DNA of 59,823 nt from Synechococcus sp. CS-1331 (lineage in GTDB: Bacteria > Cyanobacteriota > Cyanobacteriia > PCC-6307 > Cyanobiaceae): contig JAHLYQ010000032.1 of NCBI GenBank assembly GCA_025127975.1, forward strand, positions 1 to 59,823, written 5' to 3'. The notes beneath the pieces are model-generated. The model saw only the letters and a list, made by a program, of their open reading frames with translations, did no database searches and was not told the origin of the DNA. The position numbers were made by a program, and so were the translations under genes. Of this stretch, positions 44,372 to 53,455 are shown one piece after another (position 1 is the first letter of the stretch; each line of letters begins with the position of its first letter).

Positions 44372-45727
44372 ATGCCCCAGCCAGCCACCCCAGATTCCGC
44401 TGCGATCGGCCTGGCGCCGCGCCAGCTGGCTTGGCAGGTGTTGCTGGCAGTGGGTGCGGGGGCCTACGCCGACCTGGCCCTGGAGCGGGAGCTGCAGCGC
44501 CATCCCCTCGAAGGCGCCGACCGCGCCCTGGCCACCGAGCTGGCCTACGGCGCCATCCGCCAGCGGCGCCTGCTCGACGGCTGGCTTGATGCCCTCGGCA
44601 AGGTGCCGGCCGCCCGCCAGCCCCCCAAGCTGCGCTGGCTGCTGCACCTGGGCCTCTACCAGCTGCTGTTCAGCAGCCGGGTGCCGGCCTCGGCGGCGGT
44701 GAGCACCAGCGTGGAGCTGGCCAAGCAGGGTGGCATGGGCCGGCTGGCGCCGGTGGTCAATGGCCTACTTAGGGCTTGCGGGCGCCGGCGCGCGGGGGCC
44801 AAACCTGAGCCCTGGGATGGCCTGGGCCCCCTGCCCGCCGATCCCGCCAGCTGCCTGGGCCTGCGCCACTCCCTGCCCGCCTGGCTGGCGGAGCTGGCCA
44901 TGCAGTGGCCCGAGCCCGAGCTGTTCGCGGCCGCCTGCAACCAGCCCCCCGCCCTCGACCTGCGCGTCAACCCCCTGCGCACCAGCCGGGCGGCTGTGCT
45001 GGAGGCCTTTGCCGCCGCCGGGCTGGAGGCGGCCCCCCTGCCGGAGCTGGCCAACGGCCTCACGCTGCGGGGCCGCAGCGGCGAGTTGCGCCACCTGCCC
45101 GGCTATGGCGAGGGCCACTGGTGCGTGCAGGACCGCTCTGCCCAGGCGGTGGGGCTGCTGCTGGATCCCCAGCCCGGCGAACGCATCCTCGATGCCTGCG
45201 CTGCCCCCGGCGGCAAGAGCACCCACCTGGCTGAACTGATTCGCGACCAGGGCGAGGTGTGGGCGGTGGATCGTTCCGAGGGCCGCCTGCGCCGGGTGGG
45301 GGTCAACGCCGCCAGGCTCGGCCTGGGCTCCATCCACACCCTGGTTGCCGATGCCACCGAGCTGGCGGCCGTGAAACCCGAGTGGTGCGGCTGGTTTGAT
45401 CGCATCCTGCTGGATGCCCCCTGCTCGGGTCTGGGCACCCTGGCCCGCCACGCCGATGCCCGCTGGCGCATCACCCCTGCCCTGATTGGCGAGCTGGTGC
45501 TGCTGCAGCGCCGCCTCCTCGAGGCCCTGCTGCCCCTGCTCAAGCCGGGCGGTCAGTTGGTCTATGCCACCTGCACTGTCAATTCCGCTGAGAACAGCCA
45601 GCTGCTGCAGGCCTTCCTCGGCGACCATCCGGCCTGGCGCTGCCTGCAGCAGTGGCAGCGCTGGCCCGCCTCCGGCGGCGGCGATGGCTTTTATGCCGCC
45701 CTGCTGCAGGAGACACCAGGGGCTTAG
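44372..45727 (+). CDS. rsmB: 16S rRNA (cytosine-967-C5) methyltransferase RsmB
   Basis: About 451 residues from ATG 44372. The N-terminal NusB-like RNA-binding domain contains ALATELAYGAIRQRRLLDGW. The C-terminal Rossmann methyltransferase has the SAM motif DACAAPGGKSTHLAEL, the DAPCSGLGTLARH cysteine motif and the catalytic YATCTVNSAEN. It methylates C967 of 16S rRNA. The TAG stop overlaps the TAA stop of the convergent PBP1A gene (45724-45727). Confidence 0.95.
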   Translation: MPQPATPDSAAIGLAPRQLAWQVLLAVGAGAYADLALERELQRHPLEGADRALATELAYGAIRQRRLLDGWLDALGKVPAARQPPKLRWLLHLGLYQLLFSSRVPASAAVSTSVELAKQGGMGRLAPVVNGLLRACGRRRAGAKPEPWDGLGPLPADPASCLGLRHSLPAWLAELAMQWPEPELFAAACNQPPALDLRVNPLRTSRAAVLEAFAAAGLEAAPLPELANGLTLRGRSGELRHLPGYGEGHWCVQDRSAQAVGLLLDPQPGERILDACAAPGGKSTHLAELIRDQGEVWAVDRSEGRLRRVGVNAARLGLGSIHTLVADATELAAVKPEWCGWFDRILLDAPCSGLGTLARHADARWRITPALIGELVLLQRRLLEALLPLLKPGGQLVYATCTVNSAENSQLLQAFLGDHPAWRCLQQWQRWPASGGGDGFYAALLQETPGA

Positions 45728-47826
45728 GGCGGAGTGGGTGCGGTCACAGGTGGCGGCGGCGCCTCCGGGGCTGGAGGGGGGGCGGTGGCTGGCGCTGAGC
45801 TCGGCGGGGCGACCGGTGCCTGGCTCTCCTGCTGCTGGATCGGCGCTGCCTCGCCCTCCAGGCTGGGGCTGGGATCGAGTTCCAGGGGTTGGGGGGGCCG
45901 GTAGGGCAGGTCGGTGGGCCGGTCGTCGCCGGGCTGGTTAGTCGGCTTGGCCCGCTCCGGCGGTTTCTTTCCACCCCGGTAGGTGTCCTGCAGCTCCGGC
46001 CGGGGCGGGAACTGGCGCACCGGCAGGTTTTTTGTGATAGGCGCCATGAAGGCCCGCCAGGCGTAGGTGGCCACCACGCTGGTGTTCTTGGTGCCCCGGC
46101 TGTCGTCGTAGCCGAGCCACACCCCGGTGGTGAGCTGGGGGATCGAGCCGATGAACCACAGGTCCCGGCCCCCCTCCGAGGTGCCGGTTTTGCCCGCCAC
46201 CGGTCGGTTCGGCAGGGCGGCGCCGCCGCCGGTGCCCGACTGCACGGCCCGCTGCAGCATCCACATCATCATTGCGGCGATGTCGCTGTTGACCGCCCGC
46301 TTGCCGGAGTCGCCCTCGACCCGCCGGCTCCAGAGCAGCTCGCCGTTGGGCCCGAGAATTTCCTCAAACGGAGTCGGTTTGACGTAGATGCCGCCGTTGT
46401 TGATGGCGGCGTAGGCCGCGGTCATGTCCAGGACGGTCTGCTCGTAGGCGCCCAGGGCCATCGGGTAGAAACGCCCCAGTTCCCGGCTGATGCCCAGGCT
46501 CTTGGCCGTGGCGATCACCTTGTCGAAGCCCAGCTCCTGGAGCAGGGCCACCGCCACCGTATTGAGGGAGTTCTGCAGGGCCACCACCATCGAAACCGAG
46601 CCCAGGTAACGGTTGCCGAAATTCTTCGGGCAGTAGCCGCGGAAGCAGCGGGCTGAATCGCGCAGCACCCGCTCCGGCAGCATCCCCTCCTTTAGAGCCG
46701 TGAGATAGACAAACAACTTGAAGGTGGAGCCGGGGGAACGCAGGGCCTGGGCCGCCCGGTTGAACTGGCTGTCGAGAAAGTCGGTGCCGCCCACCATCGC
46801 CCGCACCAGGCCAGTGCCGGGCTCCATCGCCACCAGGGCCCCCTCCATATCCCCTCTGGCGTAGGTGTTGATCGCCTTCTGCGCCTCCTTCTGCCAGGCC
46901 AGGTTGACGCTGCTGCGCACGGTCAATCCGCCAACTTCCAGCTGCTCGGGGGTGAGCACCTGGGGCAGTTCCTGCTGCACCCAGCTGCTGAAGTAGGGGG
47001 CCTGGCTGTCCCAATACTTGGGTTCGGCAGGCTTGAGCTCCAGGGGGGAAGCCTCGGCCTGCTGTTGCTCGCTGCTGCTGATGAAGCCGGCCTCCTGCAT
47101 GCGCCGCAGCACCACCGCCCGACGCTCCAGGGCCAGATCCGGATTCACCAGGGGGGAATACACCGAGGGTGCCGGCGGCAGTCCGGCGATCAGGGCAGCC
47201 TCGGGGAGGTTGAGCTGGTCGGGGGTTTTCGAGAAGTACACCCAGGCCGCATCGGCCACGCCGTAGGCACTTGAGCCCAGATACACCACATTGAGATATT
47301 CGGTGAGGATCTGGGCCTTGCTCAGCTGGCGTTCAAGCTTGCCGGCCAGGGCGGCCTCCTTCAACTTGCGCACCAGGGTGCGGTCCTGGCTGAGGAAAAC
47401 GGTGCGGGCCAGCTGCTGGGTGATCGTGCTGGCCCCTTCCTCCACCGACCGCTTGCTGATGTTGCGCACCAGGGCCCGGCCGATCCCCACCGGGTCAATG
47501 CCGTTGTGCTGGTAGAAGCGCCGGTCTTCGGCGGCGATGAAGGCCTGCTCCACCAGGGTTGGCAGGGTTTCGGGGGTGAGCTTTTCGCGGGTCACCGGCC
47601 CGATCTTGTGCACCACCTGGCCATCGGCCGAGAGGATCGTGAGGGTGCCCGGGCGGTTGAAATGGTTGATGCCGCGGGCATCGGGCAGCAGGCTGTCGAG
47701 GCCAGCCACCAGGGCGGCCTGGCCGCAGGCCACACCGCCCCCGATCAGGGCAGCCAGCAGCCCGGCCCGCAACAGGTTGGGGCGGCGGCGGGGCTTGGGG
47801 GCCTGGCGGGTGGCTGCGCCGCTCAC
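45724..47826 (-). CDS. Class A penicillin-binding protein (PBP1A-like)
   Basis: A bifunctional peptidoglycan glycosyltransferase/transpeptidase of 700 residues. A membrane anchor lies near residues 18-45. The GT51 domain has EDRRFYQHNGIDPVGIGRA, STITQQLAR, RKLKEAALA and EYLNVVYLG. The transpeptidase has SPGSTFKLF (SxxK), SLN (SxN) and GKTGTSEG (KTG). The C-terminal ~90 residues are proline-rich and probably disordered. GTG start at 47826, one base after the chlG stop, so the two are co-translated. Confidence 0.95.
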   Translation of the reverse strand: MSGAATRQAPKPRRRPNLLRAGLLAALIGGGVACGQAALVAGLDSLLPDARGINHFNRPGTLTILSADGQVVHKIGPVTREKLTPETLPTLVEQAFIAAEDRRFYQHNGIDPVGIGRALVRNISKRSVEEGASTITQQLARTVFLSQDRTLVRKLKEAALAGKLERQLSKAQILTEYLNVVYLGSSAYGVADAAWVYFSKTPDQLNLPEAALIAGLPPAPSVYSPLVNPDLALERRAVVLRRMQEAGFISSSEQQQAEASPLELKPAEPKYWDSQAPYFSSWVQQELPQVLTPEQLEVGGLTVRSSVNLAWQKEAQKAINTYARGDMEGALVAMEPGTGLVRAMVGGTDFLDSQFNRAAQALRSPGSTFKLFVYLTALKEGMLPERVLRDSARCFRGYCPKNFGNRYLGSVSMVVALQNSLNTVAVALLQELGFDKVIATAKSLGISRELGRFYPMALGAYEQTVLDMTAAYAAINNGGIYVKPTPFEEILGPNGELLWSRRVEGDSGKRAVNSDIAAMMMWMLQRAVQSGTGGGAALPNRPVAGKTGTSEGGRDLWFIGSIPQLTTGVWLGYDDSRGTKNTSVVATYAWRAFMAPITKNLPVRQFPPRPELQDTYRGGKKPPERAKPTNQPGDDRPTDLPYRPPQPLELDPSPSLEGEAAPIQQQESQAPVAPPSSAPATAPPPAPEAPPPPVTAPTPP

Positions 47827-47827
47827 T

Positions 47828-48826
47828 TCAGCTGACCAGGGTGCCGGAGCTAACCAGGGTGCTGTGGCCGATCGCCAGGGCCGTCACCAGCATGCCCAGC
47901 ACCAGAAAGGGCTGGGCGCTGGCCTGGTATTTCACGTCGAAGGCCACCGGGTCGCGCAGCAGCCAGATGTCCTGGAAGGTGATCTGGGGAATGATCAGCA
48001 GCACCAGCAGCACGGCGGAGAAATGCTGACCGATGGCGATCAGCACGGCCACCATCGCCAGTTGAAACAGATCGATCATGCCGGCGCTGATCCAGCTGGC
48101 CCTGGTGATGCCGAAGGCCACCGGCAGGCTCTGCAGGCCCAGGGCCCGGTCGCCCTCAACGCTCTTGAAGTCGTTGACCACGGCGATGCCCAGGCCCGCC
48201 AGGGAGTAGGCCAGGGTGAGGATGGCGGTGGTCCAGGTCAGTCGGCCGAACAGGGCCTGCCCTGCCCACCAGGGCAGGGCGATGTAGCTGGCGCCGAGGG
48301 CGTAGTTGCCCAGCCAGCCGTTCTGCTTGAGCTTCAGCGGTGGTGCCGAATAGATGAAGCTCACAAATGAGCCGCCCAGGGCCAGCAGCAGCAGCACCGG
48401 CGTGCCATGTCCCGCCCATAGGTCCAGGGCGTAGGCCACGCCGAGGCCCGCCAGCAGCAGGATCCAGATCTGGGCCTTCACCTGGCCCAGGGGGATCGCC
48501 CCTGAGGGGATCGGCCGGTAGGGCTCATTGATCGCGTCGATCTCGCGGTCGTAGTAGTCGTTGAGGGTTTGGGTGTAGCCGGCCAGCAATGGCCCGCTCA
48601 TCAGCATGCAGGCGATCGAGGCGCCCACCTCGCTGAAGGTCCAGTGGAAGTTGCCGGAGGCGGCGGCGCCGCAGAGCACCCCCCAGATCAACGGGATCCA
48701 GGTGACCGGCTTCATCAGCTGCAGCCGGATTTTCCAGATGCTGCTGGTGCCGCTGGCACCCTTCATGCCCAGTAGCTGGCGAGCACCGGCGCCGCTGGCA
48801 GCTTCAGGGTTGGGGCTGTTGCTCAA
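47828..48826 (-). CDS. chlG: Chlorophyll a synthase ChlG
   Basis: Membrane prenyltransferase that esterifies chlorophyllide a with phytyl or geranylgeranyl diphosphate, the last step of chlorophyll synthesis. The Asp-rich site is NDYYDREIDAINEPYRPIPS. The second is VNDFKSVEGDRALGLQSLPV. At least seven membrane helices are visible. The ChlG N-terminus RQLLGMKGASGTSSIWKIR is conserved. TTG start at 48826. It lies between petP (upstream) and a PBP1A gene (downstream) in an apparent operon. 332 residues. Confidence 0.96.
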   Translation of the reverse strand: MSNSPNPEAASGAGARQLLGMKGASGTSSIWKIRLQLMKPVTWIPLIWGVLCGAAASGNFHWTFSEVGASIACMLMSGPLLAGYTQTLNDYYDREIDAINEPYRPIPSGAIPLGQVKAQIWILLLAGLGVAYALDLWAGHGTPVLLLLALGGSFVSFIYSAPPLKLKQNGWLGNYALGASYIALPWWAGQALFGRLTWTTAILTLAYSLAGLGIAVVNDFKSVEGDRALGLQSLPVAFGITRASWISAGMIDLFQLAMVAVLIAIGQHFSAVLLVLLIIPQITFQDIWLLRDPVAFDVKYQASAQPFLVLGMLVTALAIGHSTLVSSGTLVS

Positions 48827-48837
48827 GGGCCTGGGCC

Positions 48838-49053
48838 TCAGGAGAGGGTGATTTCGTCGTCAAAGAACCAGGCTGTCTGGCCACCGCTGAGGGCCACCAC
48901 CACGCCGATGCCCTTGCCGTCCACGGTGCGAAAGCCGGTCACGGTGCCGGTGGCGTCAGCCTTGAGGGCCTCGACCATCTCAGTGGAAATGCGGTCGCGC
49001 ACCCGGGTGATCCGCACCTTGGAGCCAACGTTGATGGTGGCAGCCTGGGACAT
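48838..49053 (-). CDS. petP: Cytochrome b6f-associated subunit PetP
   Basis: A 71-residue soluble protein of the DUF2862/PetP family: VGSKVRITRVRDRISTEMVE, GTVTGFRTVDGKGIGVVV, and the end TAWFFDDEITL. The family binds the stromal side of cytochrome b6f in cyanobacteria and red algae and affects linear electron flow. ATG 49053 fits the family start better than the frame beginning at 49083. It lies 11 bases upstream of chlG, so the two are co-transcribed. Confidence 0.9.
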   Translation of the reverse strand: MSQAATINVGSKVRITRVRDRISTEMVEALKADATGTVTGFRTVDGKGIGVVVALSGGQTAWFFDDEITLS

Positions 49054-49110
49054 GGCCGGCGCGACTGGAAAGTGGCGCAACATTAACAGCGCTTACCGGA
49101 GCCCCTGTCC

Positions 49111-49908
49111 ATGGTTGCCAAGCGGATCATCCCCTGTCTCGACGTGGCCGATGGCCGGGTGGTGAAGGGGGTGAACTTCGTGGGTCTGCGGGATGCCGGT
49201 GACCCGGTGGAACTGGCCTGTCGCTACAGCGCCGCGGGGGCCGATGAGCTGGTTTTTCTCGACATCGCCGCCAGCCACCAGGGCCGCTCCACCCTGGTGG
49301 AGCTGGTGCGTCGCTGCGCCGAGGAGGTCACGATCCCCTTCACCGTGGGCGGCGGGATCAGCAGCGTTGAGGGCATCACCGCGCTGCTGCGGGCCGGTGC
49401 CGACAAGGTGAGCCTCAACTCCGCCGCCGTGCGTGATCCCGAGCTGGTGGCCCGCGGTGCGGAGCGCTTCGGCTGCCAGTGCATCGTCGTGGCCATCGAC
49501 GCCCGGGCCCGCCCTGCCGGTGGCTGGGACGTGTATGTCAAGGGTGGCCGGGAGAACACCGGCCTCGATGCGGTCGCCTGGGCCCGCCGGGTGGTGGCGC
49601 TGGGCGCCGGCGAGATCCTGCTCACCTCGATGGATGGCGATGGCACCCAGGCCGGCTACGCCCTTGAGCTCACCAGGGCGGTGGCCGATGCGGTGTCCGT
49701 GCCGGTGATTGCCTCCGGCGGGGCCGGCTCGATCGACCACATCGCCCAGGCCCTTGATCCCGGGCCTGAAGGGGGCCATGCTTCAGCAGCTCTACTGGCT
49801 TCCCTGCTCCACGACGGAGTGCTCACGCTCGAGCAGATCAAGCGTGAGCTGATCGCGCGTCAGCTGCCCATCAGACCCCTGGCCGGGCCTCCCACGCTGC
49901 CCTGTTAA
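49111..49908 (+). CDS. hisF: Imidazole glycerol phosphate synthase subunit HisF
   Basis: Cyclase subunit of histidine biosynthesis; with HisH it converts PRFAR to IGP and AICAR. The (beta/alpha)8 barrel shows the catalytic aspartate in [15 protein letters not shown] and the second in [14 protein letters not shown], plus FTVGGGISS and [11 protein letters not shown] phosphate-binding loops. At 265 residues it is full length. hisH is not adjacent. It diverges from petP. Confidence 0.97.
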   Translation: MVAKRIIPCLDVADGRVVKGVNFVGLRDAGDPVELACRYSAAGADELVFLDIAASHQGRSTLVELVRRCAEEVTIPFTVGGGISSVEGITALLRAGADKVSLNSAAVRDPELVARGAERFGCQCIVVAIDARARPAGGWDVYVKGGRENTGLDAVAWARRVVALGAGEILLTSMDGDGTQAGYALELTRAVADAVSVPVIASGGAGSIDHIAQALDPGPEGGHASAALLASLLHDGVLTLEQIKRELIARQLPIRPLAGPPTLPC

Positions 49909-49921
49909 CCGTCGTTACATT

Positions 49922-50299
49922 GTGAAAAGGGTTGTTACAACCCAAGACAACCCACGGTCTTGCATCCCACGGTCACTGCCCGGTCGCCCCTTGCTCTCCG
50001 CCCTGCCCGTCCTCTCCGCCCCTGCCTCCACGGCGATTGCCCTGGGCATGGTTGCTGCCGTAGTTGCCCTGGTGGCCTGGGCGCTGCAACTGATGCAGGC
50101 CGCCAGCGATCGGCGTGAATTCTCTTTGATGCTGGCCGGCTGCATGGTGTGTTCGGCAGCCGTGGGGTTGGCCACGGTGATGGTGCTCACCTTCACCGGC
50201 CCAGGCCGCCTCGAGGCCCGGGGCCTGCAGCCCTTGCCGGATCTGGGCGCAGGTATCAGCCTCGACTCCATCGTGCTGCCCTGGGATGGGCAGCTTTAA
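49922..50299 (+). CDS. Two-helix membrane protein, unknown function
   Basis: A 125-residue protein with a GTG start and two transmembrane helices (AIALGMVAAVVALVAWALQL and MLAGCMVCSAAVGLATVMVL), then a ~35-residue polar tail. It overlaps the menG start by 14 bases, suggesting translational coupling. No family with a known role is recognised. Confidence 0.55.
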   Translation: MKRVVTTQDNPRSCIPRSLPGRPLLSALPVLSAPASTAIALGMVAAVVALVAWALQLMQAASDRREFSLMLAGCMVCSAAVGLATVMVLTFTGPGRLEARGLQPLPDLGAGISLDSIVLPWDGQL

Positions 50300-51002
50300 G
50301 CCGGGCAATCCCGCCTCTGTTCAAGACCTGTTTGAGCAGATCGCGCCCCGCTACGACCAGCTCAACGACCTGCTCAGCTTCGGCCTCCACCGCCTCTGGA
50401 AACGCCAGGCCATGGCCTGGCTCCAACCCCGGCCTGGCCAGCAGCTGCTGGATTTGTGCTGCGGCACCGGCGACCTGGCCCTCGTTCTGGCTGCCCGGGT
50501 GCGACCAGGTGGCAGCGTGCTCGGCCTCGATGCCGCTGCGGCCCCTCTGGCGGTGGCGGCTCGGCGGGCCGCGCTGCAGCCCTGGCTGCAGCTGCGCTGG
50601 CAGCAGGGCGACGCCATGGCAACCGGATTGGCGAGTGGAAGTTGGGATGGGGCCGTGATCGCCTACGGCCTGCGCAACCTGGCCGATCCCGCCGCCGGCC
50701 TGCGGGAGCTGAGGCGGCTGCTGCGCCCGGCAGCTCGGGCGGCCGTGCTCGATTTCAATCGGCTCGTCGGGCCTGCCAATTCGGCGGCAGCCGGGTTCCA
50801 GCGCCTTTATCTCCGCCGGGTTGTGGTGCCCATTGCCGAGCAGTTCGGCATTGAGGAGCACTACGCCTACCTGGAAGAGAGCCTGGCCCGCTTTCCCACC
50901 GCCCCGCAGCAGCAGCAGCTGGCCCTGGAGGCGGGCTTTAGTGCAGTGCGCCATCGCAGCCTTGCCGGCGGCCTGATGGGCCTGCTGGAGCTGGTGGCTT
51001 GA
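50286..51002 (+). CDS. menG: Demethylphylloquinone methyltransferase (MenG/UbiE family)
   Basis: SAM-dependent enzyme of 238 residues performing the last methylation of phylloquinone, the photosystem I electron acceptor. Family motifs: VQDLFEQIAPRYDQLNDLLS at the N-terminus, LLDLCCGTGDLALVLA (SAM motif I) and YGLRNLADPAAGLRELRRLL. The adjacent VLDFNRL is typical of UbiE/MenG. In cyanobacteria this family acts on 2-phytyl-1,4-naphthoquinone; it could also act on a plastoquinone precursor. Confidence 0.88.
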   Translation: MGSFKPGNPASVQDLFEQIAPRYDQLNDLLSFGLHRLWKRQAMAWLQPRPGQQLLDLCCGTGDLALVLAARVRPGGSVLGLDAAAAPLAVAARRAALQPWLQLRWQQGDAMATGLASGSWDGAVIAYGLRNLADPAAGLRELRRLLRPAARAAVLDFNRLVGPANSAAAGFQRLYLRRVVVPIAEQFGIEEHYAYLEESLARFPTAPQQQQLALEAGFSAVRHRSLAGGLMGLLELVA

Positions 51003-51108
51003 AGCGCCCGGCATGGGGTTTTGCTGCGGCTTTGTTGTGCCTTTGCTGCGGCTTGCCTGGAGCGGCGATTAGGCTGGGTTCTGCAAAGGGGTTTCACTCC
51101 TGAGGGCT

Positions 51109-51840
51109 TTGGAAAGCTTCCACATCCAGCCCATCTTTGATCTGGCTTCCGGGCGCATCTGCGGTGGTGAGGTGCTCTGGCGTCCCAACGATGACCTGCC
51201 CACCGCTGAAGAGATCCAGGCCCTGGAGGAAGATCCGGTTCTGAATATCTCCGTTACCCAAGATTCATTTGTTTTTGCCCTGCGGGCCCTCGATCGAATC
51301 CCGGCGAATCTGTGGTTGTCTGTAAATCTCTCCTGCCAATACATCGGTTCGGGCAAGATGTTTTTCAGGCCCATCTCCAAGCAGGTGCTGGATCTCGAAT
51401 GCCACAGGCGCAGGGTGGGCCGCCGCCTGGTGGTGGAAGTCACCGAGGCCAAGGTGGCCGGCGAACATGAGTTGGCCTTCATTCATGAGCTCACCTCCCT
51501 TCACACCATCGCAGTGGATGATTTCGGCAGCGGAGATGCGCCCCTCTCCCACATGCTGAATCTCGACTTCAGCAAGGTGAAGCTGGACCGTTCAATTGTT
51601 TCTGGCGTGGATGCCGATTGCTTCCGGCAGCGGTTTGTCAAGTGGCTGGTGGCGGGCTGCCATGCCATTGATGTTGAGGTCATCGCTGAGGGAGTGGAAA
51701 CGGAATCGGAGGCCACTTTCCTGCGCCGCAGCGGGGTTAACCAGGGCCAGGGCTGGCTCTGGAGCAAGGCCATGCCCGCTGGGGAGTTTGAGGATCTGCT
51801 TGCGGTCAGCTCAGGGGCTAAAGGTTCCAAGTTGGGCTGA
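51109..51840 (+). CDS. Stand-alone EAL-domain protein
   Basis: A 243-residue EAL-type c-di-GMP phosphodiesterase domain with no sensor or GGDEF part. The signature Glu-Ala-Leu is EVL (GGEVLWRP). The other catalytic positions are conserved: SVNLS (Asn), VEVTEAK (Glu), DDFGSG (both Asp), KLDRS (Lys) and AEGVETE (Glu). It may be active or a c-di-GMP-binding receptor. TTG start preceded by a GAGGG site; an earlier start is not visible. It could regulate the pili encoded in this window, but that is only inferred. Confidence 0.8.
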   Translation: MESFHIQPIFDLASGRICGGEVLWRPNDDLPTAEEIQALEEDPVLNISVTQDSFVFALRALDRIPANLWLSVNLSCQYIGSGKMFFRPISKQVLDLECHRRRVGRRLVVEVTEAKVAGEHELAFIHELTSLHTIAVDDFGSGDAPLSHMLNLDFSKVKLDRSIVSGVDADCFRQRFVKWLVAGCHAIDVEVIAEGVETESEATFLRRSGVNQGQGWLWSKAMPAGEFEDLLAVSSGAKGSKLG

Positions 51841-51920
51841 AAGGTTGCCGGTGGTTGAATTTGGGGCGGGTTGAATTTGGACGGGGTTGAATTTTTTATA
51901 TACGGGGTGCGCTATTTTAT

Positions 51921-52253
51921 CTATCCAGCTCGACTAAGGGCCTTTTGTAATTCTGCTGCTATCAGCTCGCATCTGGTCTCGCTGCGCAGCATGGGCTCGG
52001 AGCTTCTGACCTCCACCTGGAACTCATTATCTGAACCATTGTTGGCAGATATGATTACGGTGACTCGGGCGGGTAAGGGGAGTCTGGCCCTTTCTTTGTC
52101 CCTCGCAAAGATCATCACACCGCTTGAATACTCCTGATCTATTTGAAGGCCCAGGCAGTCAACCAGGAAATTCATGCGTGCCAGTAGATCTGTATGATCC
52201 GCTTCGACGATCCACTGAAAAAGCGCCAAATTCTGCCCTTGTTTCGGCAACAT
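51921..52253 (-). CDS. Conserved-style hypothetical protein
   Basis: A 110-residue alpha/beta protein (FQWIVEADHTDLLARMNFLV, then DQEYSSGVMIFARDKE). No signal peptide, metal motif or known family. It stands alone between the EAL gene and glyQ and has lower GC content than its neighbours. It could be an acquired gene or a cyanobacterial protein of unknown role. Confidence 0.55.
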   Translation of the reverse strand: MLPKQGQNLALFQWIVEADHTDLLARMNFLVDCLGLQIDQEYSSGVMIFARDKERARLPLPARVTVIISANNGSDNEFQVEVRSSEPMLRSETRCELIAAELQKALSRAG

Positions 52254-52322
52254 TATTTGGTTTGCCCCCGCAGGCCGTATCGGTAGCTACCTCCACCCAC
52301 CCATCCACCCACCGCCCAGCCC

Positions 52323-53222
52323 GTGCACTTCCAGGACATCACCGCGACCCTGAACAAATTCTGGGCTGAGCGCGGCTGCCTGATCCTGCAGCCCTACGAC
52401 ACCGAGAAGGGTGCCGGCACCATGAGCCCCCACACGGTATTGCGGGCAATCGGGCCGGAGCCCTGGGCCGTGGCCTACCCCGAACCCTGCCGCCGTCCCA
52501 CCGACGGCCGCTACGGCGACAACCCCAACAGGGCCCAGCACTATTTCCAGTACCAGGTGCTGATCAAGCCATCGCCCGATGGCATCCAGGAGACCTACCT
52601 GGCCTCCCTGGAAGCGCTGGGTATCCGCGCCATAGACCACGACATCCGCTTCGTAGAAGACAACTGGGAATCGCCGACGCTGGGGGCCTGGGGCGTGGGC
52701 TGGGAGGTGTGGCTCGACGGCATGGAGGTGACCCAGTTCACCTACTTCCAGCAGTGCGGCGGCCTCGACTGCCGGCCCGTGTCGATCGAGATCACCTACG
52801 GCCTCGAGCGCCTGGCCATGTATCTGCAGGATGTGGAGAGCATCTGGGATCTCGCCTGGGACGGCAACCGCTCCTATGGCGACATCTGGCTGCCCTTTGA
52901 GAAGGGCCACTGCACCTACAACTTCGAGGCCTCCAACCCGGAGCGGCTCAAGCAGCTGTTTGCCATCTACGAAGCTGAGGCCGCCGATCTGGTGGCGGCC
53001 AAGCTGCCGGCCCCAGCCCTCGACTTCGTGCTCAAGTGCAGCCACACCTTCAATTTGCTCGAGGCCCGCGGTGTGATCTCGGTGACCGAGCGCACCGCCA
53101 CCATCGGCCGCATCCGCACCCTGGCCCGCCAGGTGGCTGAGGCCTGGCTGGCCGAGCGGGAGGCCCTGGGCTTTCCGCTGCTGGATTCGGCCAAGCGCCA
53201 GCCTGCGGCCGTGCCGCCATGA
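52323..53222 (+). CDS. glyQ: Glycyl-tRNA synthetase alpha subunit
   Basis: Catalytic subunit of the bacterial alpha2-beta2 glycyl-tRNA synthetase, 299 residues. Signature [20 protein letters not shown] at the N-terminus; [19 protein letters not shown] and [20 protein letters not shown] form the class II motifs; [20 protein letters not shown] follows. Start GTG 52323. The beta subunit (glyS) is not in the window. Confidence 0.98.
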   Translation: MHFQDITATLNKFWAERGCLILQPYDTEKGAGTMSPHTVLRAIGPEPWAVAYPEPCRRPTDGRYGDNPNRAQHYFQYQVLIKPSPDGIQETYLASLEALGIRAIDHDIRFVEDNWESPTLGAWGVGWEVWLDGMEVTQFTYFQQCGGLDCRPVSIEITYGLERLAMYLQDVESIWDLAWDGNRSYGDIWLPFEKGHCTYNFEASNPERLKQLFAIYEAEAADLVAAKLPAPALDFVLKCSHTFNLLEARGVISVTERTATIGRIRTLARQVAEAWLAEREALGFPLLDSAKRQPAAVPP

Positions 53223-53413
53223 AGCTTGCGCTGCAGCGAGGCCTGTTGCTGCTGGTGCTGGCTGGCGGTAGCTTCCAGTTGGGGCGCCTGAGTGAGCGGG
53301 CGGTGTGGCCCTGCCGGCTGCGGCCGGTGGCCGCGCTGGTGGCACCGCTGCTGGGTCAGCAGATGCCCAGCCGCCAGGCCTGCGACCTGCTGCTCAAGAT
53401 CCCCAGCCTGTAG
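53219..53413 (+). CDS. Small protein coupled to glyQ
   Basis: A 64-residue protein whose ATG overlaps the glyQ stop (ATGA at 53219-53222). One hydrophobic N-terminal segment ([18 protein letters not shown]) is followed by basic sequence and two cysteines (WPCRLR, QACDLL). It is probably a single-pass membrane or secreted peptide. Unknown function; translational coupling is the main support for it being a real gene. Confidence 0.5.
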   Translation: MKLALQRGLLLLVLAGGSFQLGRLSERAVWPCRLRPVAALVAPLLGQQMPSRQACDLLLKIPSL

Positions 53414-53455
53414 GGGCGTGGGAACCCTGGCTCCCTAACCAACCGGAAGGGGGCA

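Noticed and set aside
45889..46656. 255-codon plus-strand frame
   Set aside because: Antisense to the PBP1A gene with catalytic motifs on the other strand.
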